A DNA stretch of 64,000 nucleotides from Hygrocybe punicea. Lineage: Eukaryota > Basidiomycota > Agaricomycetes > Agaricales > Hygrophoraceae. A program made the position numbers and the translations under genes. Location: positions 310,001 through 374,000 of the forward strand of contig OY744465.1 of assembly GCA_963556145.1 (NCBI GenBank). Direction: 5' to 3'. Positions 35,888 to 45,687 of the stretch are shown in pieces. Each line of letters starts with the position of its first letter. Within the stretch, counting starts at the first letter, position 1. Under the pieces are notes generated by a model, which had not been told where the DNA came from, did no database searches, and saw only the letters and a list, made by a program, of their open reading frames with translations.

Positions 35888-36608
35888 TAGTGATGGTAAG
35901 GTTCAGTTCAGTTCGGTTCAGGTGAAAGAAATCTGAACCTTGAACTGAACCTGAGCATATGCTGAACCTTGAACCAAACCTTTGGTTCAGGTTCAGCCTG
36001 GCCTGAACCTGAACTGAACCTGTGAAAATACAAGTATACTAGCTAATCAATTTTCTCAATCCAAATTTTTCCTTTATTTCCTACCACTCTACATTGTTGT
36101 TGTGCTAATGGTTTGACTCTTCAATTACATGTACTGTGTCCATGTTCACTGTGAATGAATCAATAGAATCTTGTGTGAGATGTGTCTGAAGCACAGTAAG
36201 CATGAAATATCCTGGACAACTGTTCAGATGGTCATTGCAAATGTTTTGCAGTACTTTAACAGGAAGGAAAGACCTTGCAATCAATATAACTGAATCAGAC
36301 AACATGGCATCCTAGGCTGAATTTCAACTTTACATTTTAAAATATATTTAAGTTTGCAGATATTCCTGTTACAGAAGTATGAATTGCAACAGTATAAACT
36401 CTAACTAATCTAGATTCTGTTATTAATAGTGCTGAAATCTCATGTCAGTAAATAGTTGGACCAAAACTAAGTCTCCACTCAGCAGAAATTAGACCAATAT
36501 ATGAAAGGTTTGGTTCAGGCATTACCCTGAACCTTGAACTGAACTTAGGTTTGGTTCATGTAGGTTCAGGTTCGAACCCAGGTTCAGAACCGAACTGTAC
36601 CATCACTA
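35888..36608. mobile_element. hAT MITE with GTTCAG-rich ends
   Basis: TIRs start TAGTGATGGTA on each strand. Subterminal zones of about 110 bp are packed with GGTTCAGGTTCAGTTC-like motifs at both ends. The 8-bp flanks are GACTATAC (35880-35887) and GACTGTAC (36609-36616), a target duplication with one transition. At 721 bp with an AT-rich, non-coding interior it is a non-autonomous hAT element. Confidence 0.85.
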
Positions 36609-36833
36609 GACTGTACAAACCACAACTAATTTCAAATTCTGTGCAAAGCTGTCTAAGTCTAGGTGGCTAATGAGTTTCTGTAAGTTTAATTTTTCAGAAT
36701 GGGTATTATCATGGCACAAAATTATTATTATTCAAACTGAAACAATCATCATAAAGTTCATAATGAGTCATAAATCATTAAAAGGTCGTGAAGAAGGATG
36801 ATGATGTCTGCTTCTATTTGTCATGAGAGGTCT

Positions 36834-36897
36834 TCAGTCAAGTTCCACCTGGAGTCCGAAATCCTGAGTTCTATTGTCCTCCTTGCCATACTGCATC
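36834..36897 (-). pseudogene. Last exon of the split DUF6532-like gene
   Basis: On the minus strand an acceptor CTCCCAG is followed by GATGCAGTATGGCAAGG and an open frame of 20 codons (MQYGKEDNRTQDFG...) to TGA. If the solo LTR between them is removed, the joined intron reads GTAAGT...TTCTAAC...CTCCCAG, with donor, branch site and acceptor all good and phase kept with the exon at 43378. The assignment to that gene is inference but fits well. Confidence 0.6.
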
Positions 36898-36938
36898 CTG
36901 GGAGCCATTGTAGTAGTTGTGCCTGGCATGTCACATGA

Positions 36939-37347
36939 TGTAATGCGACAGAATAAGCCGGAGGTTTTACTTCACAAGACGGTTTAGAGAAAAGGGCTTA
37001 GGTTCTGAAGGCAGTCAATCTTAGGATAAGAGGAAGCGATTGAGTAGCAAGTGATACAAAATTTAAAGTCTACAGTACAAGCTGAAAGTAGACTATTTAT
37101 ATAGCGCAAGGAAGTGGCTATGTTACTAGGAAAGGGTTCATGGCTATGCGCCAGAGCATATTGTGTAAAGGGATGAAACGCATAGGAAAGGAGATAACAT
37201 ACAGCATTTGTTGAATGATACGACTAAGCGGAGGGCAATGGCAGCGCATATGTGAAAGGAATGACTAAGTAAGTAGAAGAGGAGAGGAAAGAAGAAAAGG
37301 AAAGAAAAGGAGAGAAGGTAAGCACGTCTTAGTAAGAAATCATAACA
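36939..37347 (-). repeat. gypsy1 3' LTR (409 bp)
   Basis: Left copy of the LTR pair. On the minus strand it runs TGTTATGATTTCTTACTAAG to CTGTCGCATTACA. Its first eight bases supply the stop codon of the upstream extra ORF. Confidence 0.93.
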
Positions 37348-38718
37348 CTCTACTGGCCGGAGAAATATATGTCCACATATTACCCTTCAGTGTCCAACTG
37401 AGAAACTGCTCACAGTCGCGGAGGAGAGAGGAAGGGAGCCTATCCTCGCGATGAAGTTCGAAAATCCGATCGAAGGTCGATAGTTCTAATGCGTAGCGGC
37501 ATAGTCGGTCACTGTCATCGCGTCGGAAGCATTTAAAGCAGTGTGTAGGAGAACGCGGACAGGAACGAGAACGAGAACGACCTCGAGAGGGAAAGGGGGC
37601 GATCGGAAGGGACGGGAGGGGAGCAGGGGTATTCAACCAGGTATCGAAGTCTCCTTCTAGGGGAATGTAGAAGGTAGAAGGTGGCAGAGAAGAAGGAGAG
37701 GGAGGAGAGGGAAAGACTAGGTGAGCGGTAGCGACGAACTCAGCAAAAGTGTCATCATTGTCCACGCATGACTCGATGTAGTCTTCGTCTCCGTTGGCGA
37801 TCTCCATATCTTCTAACATATCTAGCTCCTCGGTTACGCATCCATCGTTGATACGGAGTGACAGGGGGCGTGAGGAGGAAATTTCCATTGCAGGCCTGAA
37901 CACATCGGTATAAGACCTCATTGTCTGCGAAGCCGAGGGGACGGGTGAAATTATGATGCCAGAATTCGCCAGGGAGGGCGACCTTGATACAGTGGTGAGG
38001 GAAATGAAGGTCGAGAGTGGACTGGAAAGAGGCCAAGAGATTGATGATATAAATGACTTTACGATAGCTCCAAGGAAGGAAAAAGGCGCGTTGGAGCAAA
38101 TGTTGGACATATTGGAGATGTGCGGCACTAGGGGCAGCTGAATGGAAGATGCGAAGGAAAACGCATGAATCCCACTGGGCTAACACAAAGAAAAGAGGTG
38201 GACGGATGGGCCAAGCGGAAGGATCTTGCCAAAGATGTTCGGGTGGCCAATCGTATTCACGATCAGTGGCACGGTACATATACCGTGGGATGACCAGCCG
38301 AGGAGGGGTGGGACGAGGATCGTCATTGAGACAGTCAAGGTGAATAGAGAACTGGAAGCGACGATATTTGGCAAGGATACGCCGATGTAGAGACATCTAT
38401 ATCTCTGGGTACGTATTCACTCATTTTACTATATTTCCTATTTGTTCTATTCGTATGTAGTGGCTGTTGTAAATAGTCACAAACAAAAAAGAGTTTTGGG
38501 TTTTTACCCCACTGACAACGGACTTACACAACGAATCCACGCCTACCCAGGCAGCGTTCACCACACCGAGAATGGTGAAGGGGTAAGCCCAGGTCAAGGT
38601 GACGAAAGTGAGGAACGATGTTGTGTGCACGGATCGAAATGATGGGCAGAAGGCAAAAGAGCGAAGAAGACGGAAAAAAGATGTCAGAGTTTATATAGGA
38701 AATTGGTAATGACATCAT
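37340..38718 (-). pseudogene. gypsy1 extra ORF downstream of pol, split by a solo LTR and a frameshift
   Basis: The first ATG (38716-38718) overlaps the pol stop as ATGA. The first 51 codons (to LGLPLHHSR) lead into the solo LTR at 38386-38565. Removing it joins in frame to RILAKYRRFQFSIHLDCLN. A shift near 37910 then moves coding to the frame with ELDMLEDMEIANGDEDY and the C-terminal SRDCEQ-like region (LPSSLLRDCEQFLSWTLKG), which stops with TGA inside the 3' LTR. A TATATAAAC box lies at about 38690. Total about 400 residues, an acidic middle and an Arg/Ser-rich segment; no transmembrane helix is obvious. I do not recognise the family. Confidence 0.55.
38386..38565 (-). mobile_element. Solo LTR of the LTR-182 family inside gypsy1
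   Basis: About 180 bp, inverted relative to the copies at 44722 and 61428: TGTAGAGACATCTATATCTC to CGTTCACCACA on the plus strand. CCGA flanks both sides (38382-38385 and 38566-38569), a clean 4-bp target duplication. It postdates gypsy1, whose own LTRs are only about 1% apart. Confidence 0.88.
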
Positions 38719-41486
38719 GTGGTGTTTCTTCGATCTTCATATTCTAGAATTGCATCACGTGCATGGCGCAAATTGGAAAGAGGTTCCCAAGTATTTTCAT
38801 CGGCGGAGTAGCCTTTCCATTTCACAAGGTACTCCTTCTTGCGGCGGCGATAACGATGATCGATGACGGTCTCAACTTCGTATTCCTCATGTTCGTCAAT
38901 GATGTCGGGAGGAGGACGTAAGTTGTCATCTGTCACAGGAGGATGTAACTGTTCGTCAACAATAGCCGGTCGCAATAGTCCTGTAGGGCGTGAACGTAGT
39001 ATCTTAGTACGTTGACAATCAGGACAGGAGGCAATAAAATTAGAAACATCTCGATGAAGTGATTCCCAGACATAATCGTGAGAGATAAGGTCGCATGTCT
39101 TATCTATTCCAGGATGCCCAGCATGAGGTGGTGAATGAGCCGAACGAATAATCTCATTGCGCAGAGAAACAACCTCAGGCACAACTATATGTTCTCTAGC
39201 ATCGCGGACCAATCCATCTATGAGGGACCATCGGGAAGAGGAATCGGAGATTTTAGACGAGATGTAAGGTGGCAATGGGGATGGGAAACGAAGTCGATTA
39301 AGGAATCTAGGAGAGGATAAATTAATGATCGCATTGATGAAGTGAGATTCCGAAAGTAGAGCTCTATCCAAGTTATCGGGACCTTCAGGGAAATAATCGG
39401 GGTGGCGAGATAAGCCATCAGCACGGTTACGTGTTCCAGGGATATGTTCTATACAGAAATCGAAGCGACTGAGAAATTCGGACCATCTAGCTTGGCGATG
39501 AGAGAGGGAGCAATTTGTCATAAAGTACTTGAGGGCTTGATTGTCGGATCTAATGACAATGGTATGATTAGCTCCTTTGAGTAGATGACGCCAGTGTGAT
39601 AGCGATTTAACGATAGCTAGAAGTTCTTGATCGGGAGTCGAATAGTTTCGTTCTGCAGGAGATAGTAAAGCGGAATAATAACCAATAGGATGAAGCTTAT
39701 CATCATGTTTTTGCATAAGGACAGCACCGATTGCGAAGCCGGAGGAGTCGGTTTCGAGGATATAAGGAAGATCGAGTCGGGGAGCTTTAAGGATGGGTTC
39801 GGAAGTAATGGATTGTTTAAGGGAATTGAATGCAAATTGACAGTTGGAAGTCCAAGCGAATTTATTATCTTTTCTTGTAAGATTGTGAAGAGGTCGGGCG
39901 ATAGAAGAGAAATCTTTGATGAATCTGCGCCAAAAGTTCATGGTGCCAAGGAATGATTGAACATCTCGAACATGTTTAGGAATGGACCAATCAGAAATAG
40001 AATGTATCTTGGCAGGATTAATAGCGATTTTGCCATGAGAAATAATTTGACCAAGATACTTAACGGAGTCTTTTTCAAATTGACATTTGACGGGTTTGCA
40101 AGAGAGATTATTCTTGCGCATGATGTCGAGTACGCGGTGAGTATTCGTTTCAAGTTCTTCATGGGTATCTCCGAGAATAATGATGTCGTCCATGTAAATG
40201 AATACACATCCGGAGGTAAGAACATCATGAAAGCGAATATTCATCATTCGTTGAAAGGTGACGGGGGCATTGCAGAGTCCAAAGAACATAATGGTAGGTT
40301 CAAAGAGACCACGATTCGTGATAAAGGCAGCCTTCCATACGTCTTCTTCCTTAATCCGAATATTATTGTATCCCCAGCGAATATCGATAACGGTAAAATG
40401 TTTCGCTGTTTGGAATTTTGGTTGTTGGAGGATTTCGGAAAGAAGTGAGGGAGGATAATGATCGTGAATGGTGTGGGCATTAAGATATTGATAATCCTGA
40501 ACAGGACGGAGTCCAGGATCTGAACCTAGAGCGTTAATTTCTTCACCTTTGTTCACAAAGAAAAAGGGGGCGGCTTGGGGGGATTTTGAGGGGCGAATAC
40601 GTCCTGTCGAAAGATTTTCGTCCAAGAATTTATCGAGTTCGACTTGCTCTCGAGGAGATAGCGAATACAACTTGCCCTGTTGGGGTTTGAAGGAATCTTT
40701 GAGGTTGATGGCGTGATCGAATTCGGAATGGGGAGGAAGTTGGTCGAAATGTTGTTTGAGAAAAACATCTGAATAGTTCCAATACTTCTCCGGTATAAAT
40801 GGCTTCATATCTTCTTCAACAGTAGTAGGATGAGAGGTATCTCCGAGGGAAATGCCGTTAATGGTCTGTAGAATTTGATCTCGGGAAAAGGAAAAGTAAT
40901 TCGAATTGGAGGTGAGATCAAGTGAAGCGATATATTCTTCATAAGGATCCGATTGCGAGTCGATCCTGTTTTCATACATCGAATCCACGGTCAGGGATGT
41001 CGAGGGAATTCCGGTTTGAAAGATTTCAAGGGTTTTCTCTATAACACCGGTGTATGGATTGTGTTTTCGAATCCAAGGAAAGCCGAGAATGACGTCGAAA
41101 TCGCCTAGCGAGGAAATCTCAAGTGTAAGGCATTCATGGTAAGATGGTGGCGCATAAAGAATGACGTCGCAGGATTTATCAATAGGCCCATCTCGGTTAG
41201 GCGTCCTATCGATATTACGTATGGGTATTGGTTCTTCCAAATACGAGAAGGAAAGGGAGTTGTTTTCCACGAAATGGCAGTTGATGAAACAGCCAGAAGC
41301 GCCAGTATCAATTAAAATGTGAACAGGGAATTGTTCTCCAGTATCAGTGGCTTCGAGCCATAGATTGACGATTAACGTTTCGTCGGAAGAGCATAGAGAA
41401 CCAAGGCAATGATAGAATTGTTCGTCATTATGTTTACAAAGATCCAGAGTAGTCGAAGAATCCGAATCTGAAATATCTAATATCCC
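38715..41486 (-). CDS. pol: gypsy1 pol: protease, RT, RNase H, truncated integrase, chromodomain
   Basis: An open frame runs from just after the gag stop to TGA at 38715-38717. Aspartic protease active site ILIDTGASGCF lies near 41300. RT contains the catalytic FIYMDDIIILG motif, and RNase H starts LETDSSGFAIGAVLMQ. The integrase zinc site reads HAGHPGIDKT...CPDC. Directly after RSRPTGLLRP, where the D-D-E core should follow, the frame jumps to the linker EYEVETVIDHRYRRRKKEY and the chromodomain LVKWKGYSADENTWEP. The frame is -1 to gag and has no ATG before the protease, so expression would need frameshifting or a lost base. Without the integrase core, new copies would depend on an integrase from another element. 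Confidence 0.92.
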   Translation of the reverse strand, partial: GILDISDSDSSTTLDLCKHNDEQFYHCLGSLCSSDETLIVNLWLEATDTGEQFPVHILIDTGASGCFINCHFVENNSLSFSYLEEPIPIRNIDRTPNRDGPIDKSCDVILYAPPSYHECLTLEISSLGDFDVILGFPWIRKHNPYTGVIEKTLEIFQTGIPSTSLTVDSMYENRIDSQSDPYEEYIASLDLTSNSNYFSFSRDQILQTINGISLGDTSHPTTVEEDMKPFIPEKYWNYSDVFLKQHFDQLPPHSEFDHAINLKDSFKPQQGKLYSLSPREQVELDKFLDENLSTGRIRPSKSPQAAPFFFVNKGEEINALGSDPGLRPVQDYQYLNAHTIHDHYPPSLLSEILQQPKFQTAKHFTVIDIRWGYNNIRIKEEDVWKAAFITNRGLFEPTIMFFGLCNAPVTFQRMMNIRFHDVLTSGCVFIYMDDIIILGDTHEELETNTHRVLDIMRKNNLSCKPVKCQFEKDSVKYLGQIISHGKIAINPAKIHSISDWSIPKHVRDVQSFLGTMNFWRRFIKDFSSIARPLHNLTRKDNKFAWTSNCQFAFNSLKQSITSEPILKAPRLDLPYILETDSSGFAIGAVLMQKHDDKLHPIGYYSALLSPAERNYSTPDQELLAIVKSLSHWRHLLKGANHTIVIRSDNQALKYFMTNCSLSHRQARWSEFLSRFDFCIEHIPGTRNRADGLSRHPDYFPEGPDNLDRALLSESHFINAIINLSSPRFLNRLRFPSPLPPYISSKISDSSSRWSLIDGLVRDAREHIVVPEVVSLRNEIIRSAHSPPHAGHPGIDKTCDLISHDYVWESLHRDVSNFIASCPDCQRTKILRSRPTGLLRPAIVDEQLHPPVTDDNLRPPPDIIDEHEEYEVETVIDHRYRRRKKEYLVKWKGYSADENTWEPLSNLRHARDAILEYEDRRNTT

Positions 41487-42790
41487 TCATGTACAAGTTT
41501 GTTAGAGAGGGCCGTCTTTTCTGCAGAGCTCATGTTAGACACACCCAATGTGACATAAATATTGTCCTTGTCCTTTGCCGAAGAAGTTCCCGAAGTTCCT
41601 TGTTCTCCATCCCTGGTTACTGCTCGAATATTGTGAGAACGTTTGCCTCGACCATGAGAGGAGCGGTTGTTGTTGCGTGACGATGAAGCGGTGGTGGAGG
41701 AAGATGCACGAGTAGGACAATTGTTAGCCCAATGTTCTTTTGAGCCACAAACAATACATTGTCCTGCAGCTTTCCTCTGTGCGGCAATAACAGGGTCAAC
41801 CGATTCCGATTTAATACGTGTAGAAGTCGAAGACGAAGTGGTGGGATTATGGGTTTTCGAAGCAGTAGAGGGAGAGGCGGAAGCTTTAGGAGTTTCCTTT
41901 ATTTGACCAGTAGACTTCGAGGAAGGAGAAATGGTTGCGAGATATTCGCGATATTGTTGATCGAATCGACTAGCGTATTGTTTCCATTCTCGAAGGGTGG
42001 TAGGCATATTTGCAAGGGCGAATATTTTCGAAATGATCACTTGATTTAATCCATCTTTAAAACATCCAATGAGGGCTTGATCGTTAAAGCCAGTGAGTGT
42101 CTCGTATTCTTCGAAATGAACGATATATTCATCGACGGTAGCCTTGCCTTGTTTAACCTCTTTGATCTTCAAGTGAGCCATTGCTTCTCGATCAACATTT
42201 CCAAAGGCGGAACGAATATCCGCTTCAAAGTTTGCCCAAGTGTAGGCGGCGAAAGCGAGACTCTGAACCTTGTTTTCAGCCCAAGGTAGAGCACTACCAG
42301 ACTTCATGTACGATAGAAACCCAAAAGAACCTTTTGTTCGTCTGCGTATGCTTGTGCACAAAGGAAGACACTGCATTGGTGAAGGAACTTTTCGACGTTT
42401 TCAGGTTTACCATTGAAGTCATCTGGTTTCGCGATTTTCACGGTAAGGGCAGCGGGAGGTGGAGGTGGAGGAGGTGGAGGAGGAACAGCAGCAGCATGAA
42501 GAGCAGCAATTTCGGCGTTGGCGGTTGCAAGGTCATTGTCGAGAGTATTGACGCGATGGAGTAGTTGTTGAAGTTGTGCTTGGAGATCAGCCGTAGGTGA
42601 TGGAGACGGGGGAGGTGGGGTTAATGGAGAAGGAGGGGAAGGAGGTGAGGGCGGAGGTGGAGGTGGTTGTCTCCGAAAGGGTTGGAAGCGAGAAGTGGAT
42701 GGAAGAGGATCTGGAAAGCGAGGAGAAGAAGAGCCAAAGCCTGCAGACGTAGCAGCGGATTGGGATCGAGTGCGAGGAGGTATGTTGGGC
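41477..42790 (-). pseudogene. gypsy1 gag, one frameshift
   Basis: The N-terminal half runs from near 42790 through a Pro-rich segment to IAKPDDFNGKPENVEKFLHQ, a typical gag start of the matrix/capsid-like domain. A frameshift near 42330 then moves coding into the 299-codon frame (SYMKSGSALPWAENK through FALANMPTTLREWKQYASRF). A CCHC zinc knuckle, CIVCGSKEHWANNC, is followed by a basic Ser/Arg-rich tail. The frame ends with TAG at 41477-41479. Gag coats the RNA and forms the particle. The start codon is not certain. Confidence 0.85.
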
Positions 42791-42805
42791 GAGCAGAAGT
42801 GAAGG

Positions 42806-42816
42806 AGACTTTAAAT
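42806..42816 (-). promoter_or_regulatory. Self-priming primer-binding site of gypsy1
   Basis: One base inside the 5' LTR end, the minus strand reads ATTTAAAGTCT, the exact complement of AGACTTTAAAT at 42950-42940 in the LTR. It does not begin with TGG as a tRNA-type site would. Tf1-group elements are known to prime with 11 bases at their own mRNA 5' end, so the same mechanism is inferred here. Confidence 0.75.
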
Positions 42817-42817
42817 C

Positions 42818-43226
42818 TGTAATGCGACAGAATAAACTGGAGGTTTTACTTCACAAGACGGTTTAGAGAAAAGGGCTTAGGTTCTGAAGGCAGTCAATCT
42901 TAGGATAAGAGGAAGCGATTGAGTAGCAAGTGATACGAAATTTAAAGTCTACAGTACAAGCTGAAAGTAGACTATTTATATAGCGCAAGGAAGTGGCTAT
43001 GTTACTAGGAAAGGGTTCATGGCTATGCGCCAGAGCATATGGTGTAAAGGGATGAAACGCATAGGAAAGGAGATAACATACAGCATTTGTTGAATGATAC
43101 GACTAAGCGGAGGGCAATGGCAGCGCATATGTGAAAGGAACGACTAAGTAAGTAGAAGAGGAGAGGAAAGAAGAAAAGGAAAGAAAAGGAGAGAAGGTAA
43201 GCACGTCTTAGTAAGAAATCATAACA
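42818..43226 (-). repeat. gypsy1 5' LTR (409 bp)
   Basis: Right copy of the LTR pair and, for this minus-strand element, the promoter-bearing one. It contains the TATA box and predicted transcript start described separately. Confidence 0.93.
42973..42982 (-). promoter_or_regulatory. TATA box of gypsy1
   Basis: TATATAAATA on the minus strand lies 32 bp upstream of AGACTTTAAAT (first base 42950), the same 11 bases that are complementary to the primer-binding site. This spacing is normal for TATA-to-start and supports 42950 as the transcript start. Confidence 0.7.
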
Positions 43227-43377
43227 CGTGACTTGACCCTTAGTCAGTAGCAGTTCCAGATGTGGTAGTCAGTCCATTATCCCATCCATCTTGACCTTTC
43301 CACTTGATTCCATCCTTGATTCCGTGAGGTCCCTCGGACACTCCACCGTGTAGTTAGAATAGACAAGTGAAACTTAC

Positions 43378-43727
43378 CAGCCTTCCCATGCCCATGCACA
43401 TAGCATTTTCCTCAGTTTCTTGCCAAGATAAGGATGCACAGCAACACTGTTGAAGAGAACCAGCAAGGATTCAAAAACACCTTTGAATGCGGCACCATGG
43501 AAAGGCACATCTTCTAGGAAGCCTGAGAGCCATTCTTGGAGGCAGCAATGAAGCTTTCAAACAATTCTCAACAGCAAATATGACAATTAGGAAAGTGGAC
43601 TTTACCACTGTTCCACATAGCACAACAGCTTTGCCAAAAAGCTCCTCAAATTCCTCAGGAAAAACATTGCCGAGTGAGTCTACCGTTGAAAAATAAAATA
43701 TTATGACAAGCTCTCGGAGTGCATGAC
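43378..43727 (-). pseudogene. Middle exons of the split DUF6532-like gene
   Basis: The exon 43606-43727 reads, on the minus strand, ASHALRELVIIFYFS, then VDSLGNVFPEEFEELFG and KAVVLCGTV. A 52-bp intron (43554-43605, GTAAAG..AAAG with CTAAT) follows. Exon 43378-43553 reads LHCCLQEWLSGFLEDV, PFHGAAFKGVFESLL and KMLCAWAWEG up to a GTAAGT donor. Order and motifs (FFY..D.LGNVFPEEFE, then CL.EW) recall the C-terminal half of DUF6532 proteins, whose function is unknown. The first bases are the target duplication of the hAT composite, across which the frame joins 62564-62543. Confidence 0.7.
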
Positions 43728-43880
43728 TAGCGAATGACATGGGTCTATCACAGGTATTTTCCCATGACCCATACCCATACTCACTAGTAACCCATACCTG
43801 CCAGGTTGGGTAAAACCACAGGTTTACCCATGGGTCCTGGAATCACTGATGGGTTGTGGGTACGACATGTACCCACAATG

Positions 43881-44721
43881 AAATGGTAGCACTGGGCACC
43901 ACCTTCCTCCTGGATACCTTGTGGATACAGTGCCAGCATCCATTGATGTGATGGTGCAGGTCCACGAGGTGAGTGGGGAGGGGGCTGTTGGCCATGTGCC
44001 CTCACTGTTCTTCCAAAGGGCAAGGTTGTAAGCAAACATAATATAAAAAAGAGACAGACATGTGTATGAATGCCTGCCCACCCCATCTGTACCCTGCCTG
44101 ACTACCATGGTCCTCACCATCTGTCTGTTCACGTTAGTTGGCATGTACATGAATGCCTGCCTGCTGGACTAGTGGGTTGTGGCCACTAGTCCAGTGATCA
44201 CGTGGCCTTCCCACAGTTTGAGCCAGTAGATAGCCCTGTTTAGTAGTCAGTAGAGATCCAGATTTAGCTTTAGTCTCAGAGCCTAGCAATAGCTCAAGGA
44301 CTCTCTTTGTGTCCCCTGCCCCATCCATACCCTGATAACTCACGGTTGCAACACTGACATCAATTGACGTTGTGGTATGCTTCCACAAGGTGTTTGGGTG
44401 TGGCCAGCTGTGATCTGAGGGTGTTGGTGGGGTGTTTGGTGTGGTGGTGGTGAGAGGGGAGTGTTGGTGTGGCCATGGGTGATGGTGTTGGCATGGGCAT
44501 TGGTGATGGCGTGCATGTGGATGTGGCCATTGTTGTTGTTGGCATGGACATTGATGCCGTTGTGGATGTCGGCATTGGTGTTGATGTGTTGGGTTTACCT
44601 GTTAGTAAAATGAATGAACTGAGTAAAAACTTACTGATAGCAGCAGGAGTGGGCGCACCGCTCCCTGCTGCATCTTTTCCATTGTGGTTGCATCAATATT
44701 GTCCTTGTTGTGTTGTCACGC
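43881..44721. other. Left arm of the hAT composite, no gene
   Basis: Holds a perfect hairpin at 44166-44192 (GGACTAGTGG/CCACTAGTCC), followed by GATCACGTGG and an LTR-like stretch to about 44350 that is faintly similar to LTR-158. A GTTGGTGTGGTGGTG-type simple region covers 44400-44600. Translated frames are Gly/Val/Thr repeats without coding signal. Confidence 0.5.
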
Positions 44722-44903
44722 TGTGGTGAACACGGCCTGGGTAGGCACGGATTTGATGTGCGAGTTTGTTGTCAATGGGATAGAAACCCAAAACTCTTCT
44801 TGTTTGTGACTATTTACAACAGCCACTACATACAAATAATAGAACAAATAGGGAATATAGTAAAATGAGTGAATACATACCCAGAGATATAGATGTCTCT
44901 ACA
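44722..44903 (-). repeat. LTR-X left LTR (3' LTR), 182 bp
   Basis: TGTGGTGAACACGGCCTGGG to TAGATGTCTCTACA on the plus strand. About 93-95% like 61428-61609 by eye. No purine-rich tract is evident on its inner side, a weak point for calling it a 3' LTR. Confidence 0.8.
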
Positions 44904-45048
44904 TCCAGTAGGGACACAAATAGAGACTGTTTCCAGTCTCACACAAGGCAAGGGAGAAAGAAATAGGAAAAAGAAAAAGAAAAATGGGGAGGGAGGTAAG
45001 GGACAACACTGAAAAGAAAAAAAAGAAAAGAAAAAGAATCCAAACAAA

Positions 45049-45549
45049 TCAACAATAATCTTCCAACACATAATCTTCCAACTTCTCTAACCGATCCACC
45101 AACTTTACCAACTTTTGCTCCAAAACCTTGAGGGCCTTAAGGGATAACAATGCTGACTCGAGCGCAAGCAAAGTCGAAGCGGGTATGTCATCAGTGGCAA
45201 ACGTGGATGTTGGCAGCATGCCCTGGCCTGCTTCTGGGGATAACGACAAGGGTGTAGTGGGTATGAAGTCATGGAGCGGCAGTGCATGGGCGTAGCAGGA
45301 CGGGGTCGAGCGCGGGGTCGTGGTATGGGCTACTGAATGGGCCTGCAAGGCTCCATGGGGTGTATCGTGGGCGTGTGGGGTTGACTGGGGTAGCGGGTGA
45401 CGTGGTGTGTTGGGGGCATCGAAGAAGGACAGGGCCGGACTCGTTTGGGATGGGAGGGGGCCATACAGAGGTGCTGGGGCGTGAACGTGGGCGTAGGGGC
45501 TGGTCCGTGGGTCTGGCGTTGGTCCTGGATGATGGAACGCAGGGGCCAA
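45049..45549 (-). CDS. Pro/His-rich protein with C-terminal leucine-rich coil, LTR-X interior
   Basis: A 166-codon frame. The first 120 residues are Pro/His/Ala/Thr-rich. The last 45 (LLALESALLSLKALKVLEQ, KLVKLVDRLEKLEDYV) show leucines at heptad spacing and should form a coiled coil. No enzyme motif. It may be a gag-like product of LTR-X, whose upstream part is now separated by nested elements: a Pro/Phe/Tyr-rich frame at 61051-61314 on the same strand starts MPYSAAFQASPVAQQ. Assignment is tentative. Confidence 0.4.
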   Translation of the reverse strand: MAPAFHHPGPTPDPRTSPYAHVHAPAPLYGPLPSQTSPALSFFDAPNTPRHPLPQSTPHAHDTPHGALQAHSVAHTTTPRSTPSCYAHALPLHDFIPTTPLSLSPEAGQGMLPTSTFATDDIPASTLLALESALLSLKALKVLEQKLVKLVDRLEKLEDYVLEDYC

Positions 45550-45687
45550 TGGTGGGGCGATGTGGGACGGCGTTGGGGGCTCGAACGCAGCGGGGGCGGC
45601 TTGTATGGCATCACGGAGGGCGATATGGGGGTCCTGGCAGTGGTACGCGGCTGCCAGGGGTCAAAATGAGAGCGGAACGGGGGCGGA

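Larger units (their letters stand above)
36939..43226 (-). mobile_element. gypsy1: chromodomain Ty3/gypsy retrotransposon (chromovirus)
   Basis: A 6,288-bp element bounded by 409-bp LTRs that begin TG and end CA and differ at about five positions by eye (near 1.2%), so insertion is recent. The flanking pentamers CATGA and CGTGA fit a 5-bp target duplication altered at one CpG. Gene order on the minus strand is gag, protease, RT, RNase H, integrase N-terminus, chromodomain, then an extra ORF. It uses a self-complementary primer region. A foreign solo LTR (38386-38565) has inserted into the extra ORF. Confidence 0.93.
36909..43345 (+). mobile_element. Solo LTR of the LTR-158 family, split by gypsy1
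   Basis: 36909-36938 (TGTAGTAGTTGTGCCTGG onward) and 43227-43345 (CGTGACTTGACCC to CACTCCA) together give one LTR-158 copy, interrupted within its CACGTGA motif. Flanks CCAT (36905-36908) and CCGT (43346-43349) fit a 4-bp target duplication with one CG-to-CA change, as in the solo copy at 4632. It sits in the last intron of the DUF6532-like gene. Confidence 0.75.

Noticed and set aside
39957..40448. 163-codon plus-strand ORF within gypsy1
   Set aside because: It is the shadow of the well-supported pol frame on the opposite strand. Unlike the cargo gene of gypsy2, it has no introns, no domain and overlaps pol fully.
44166..44350. Possible further LTR-158 copy with a GGACTAGTGG hairpin
   Set aside because: The CACGTGG and AGTAGTCAGTAGAG-like pieces are suggestive, but I could not define LTR ends or a target duplication.
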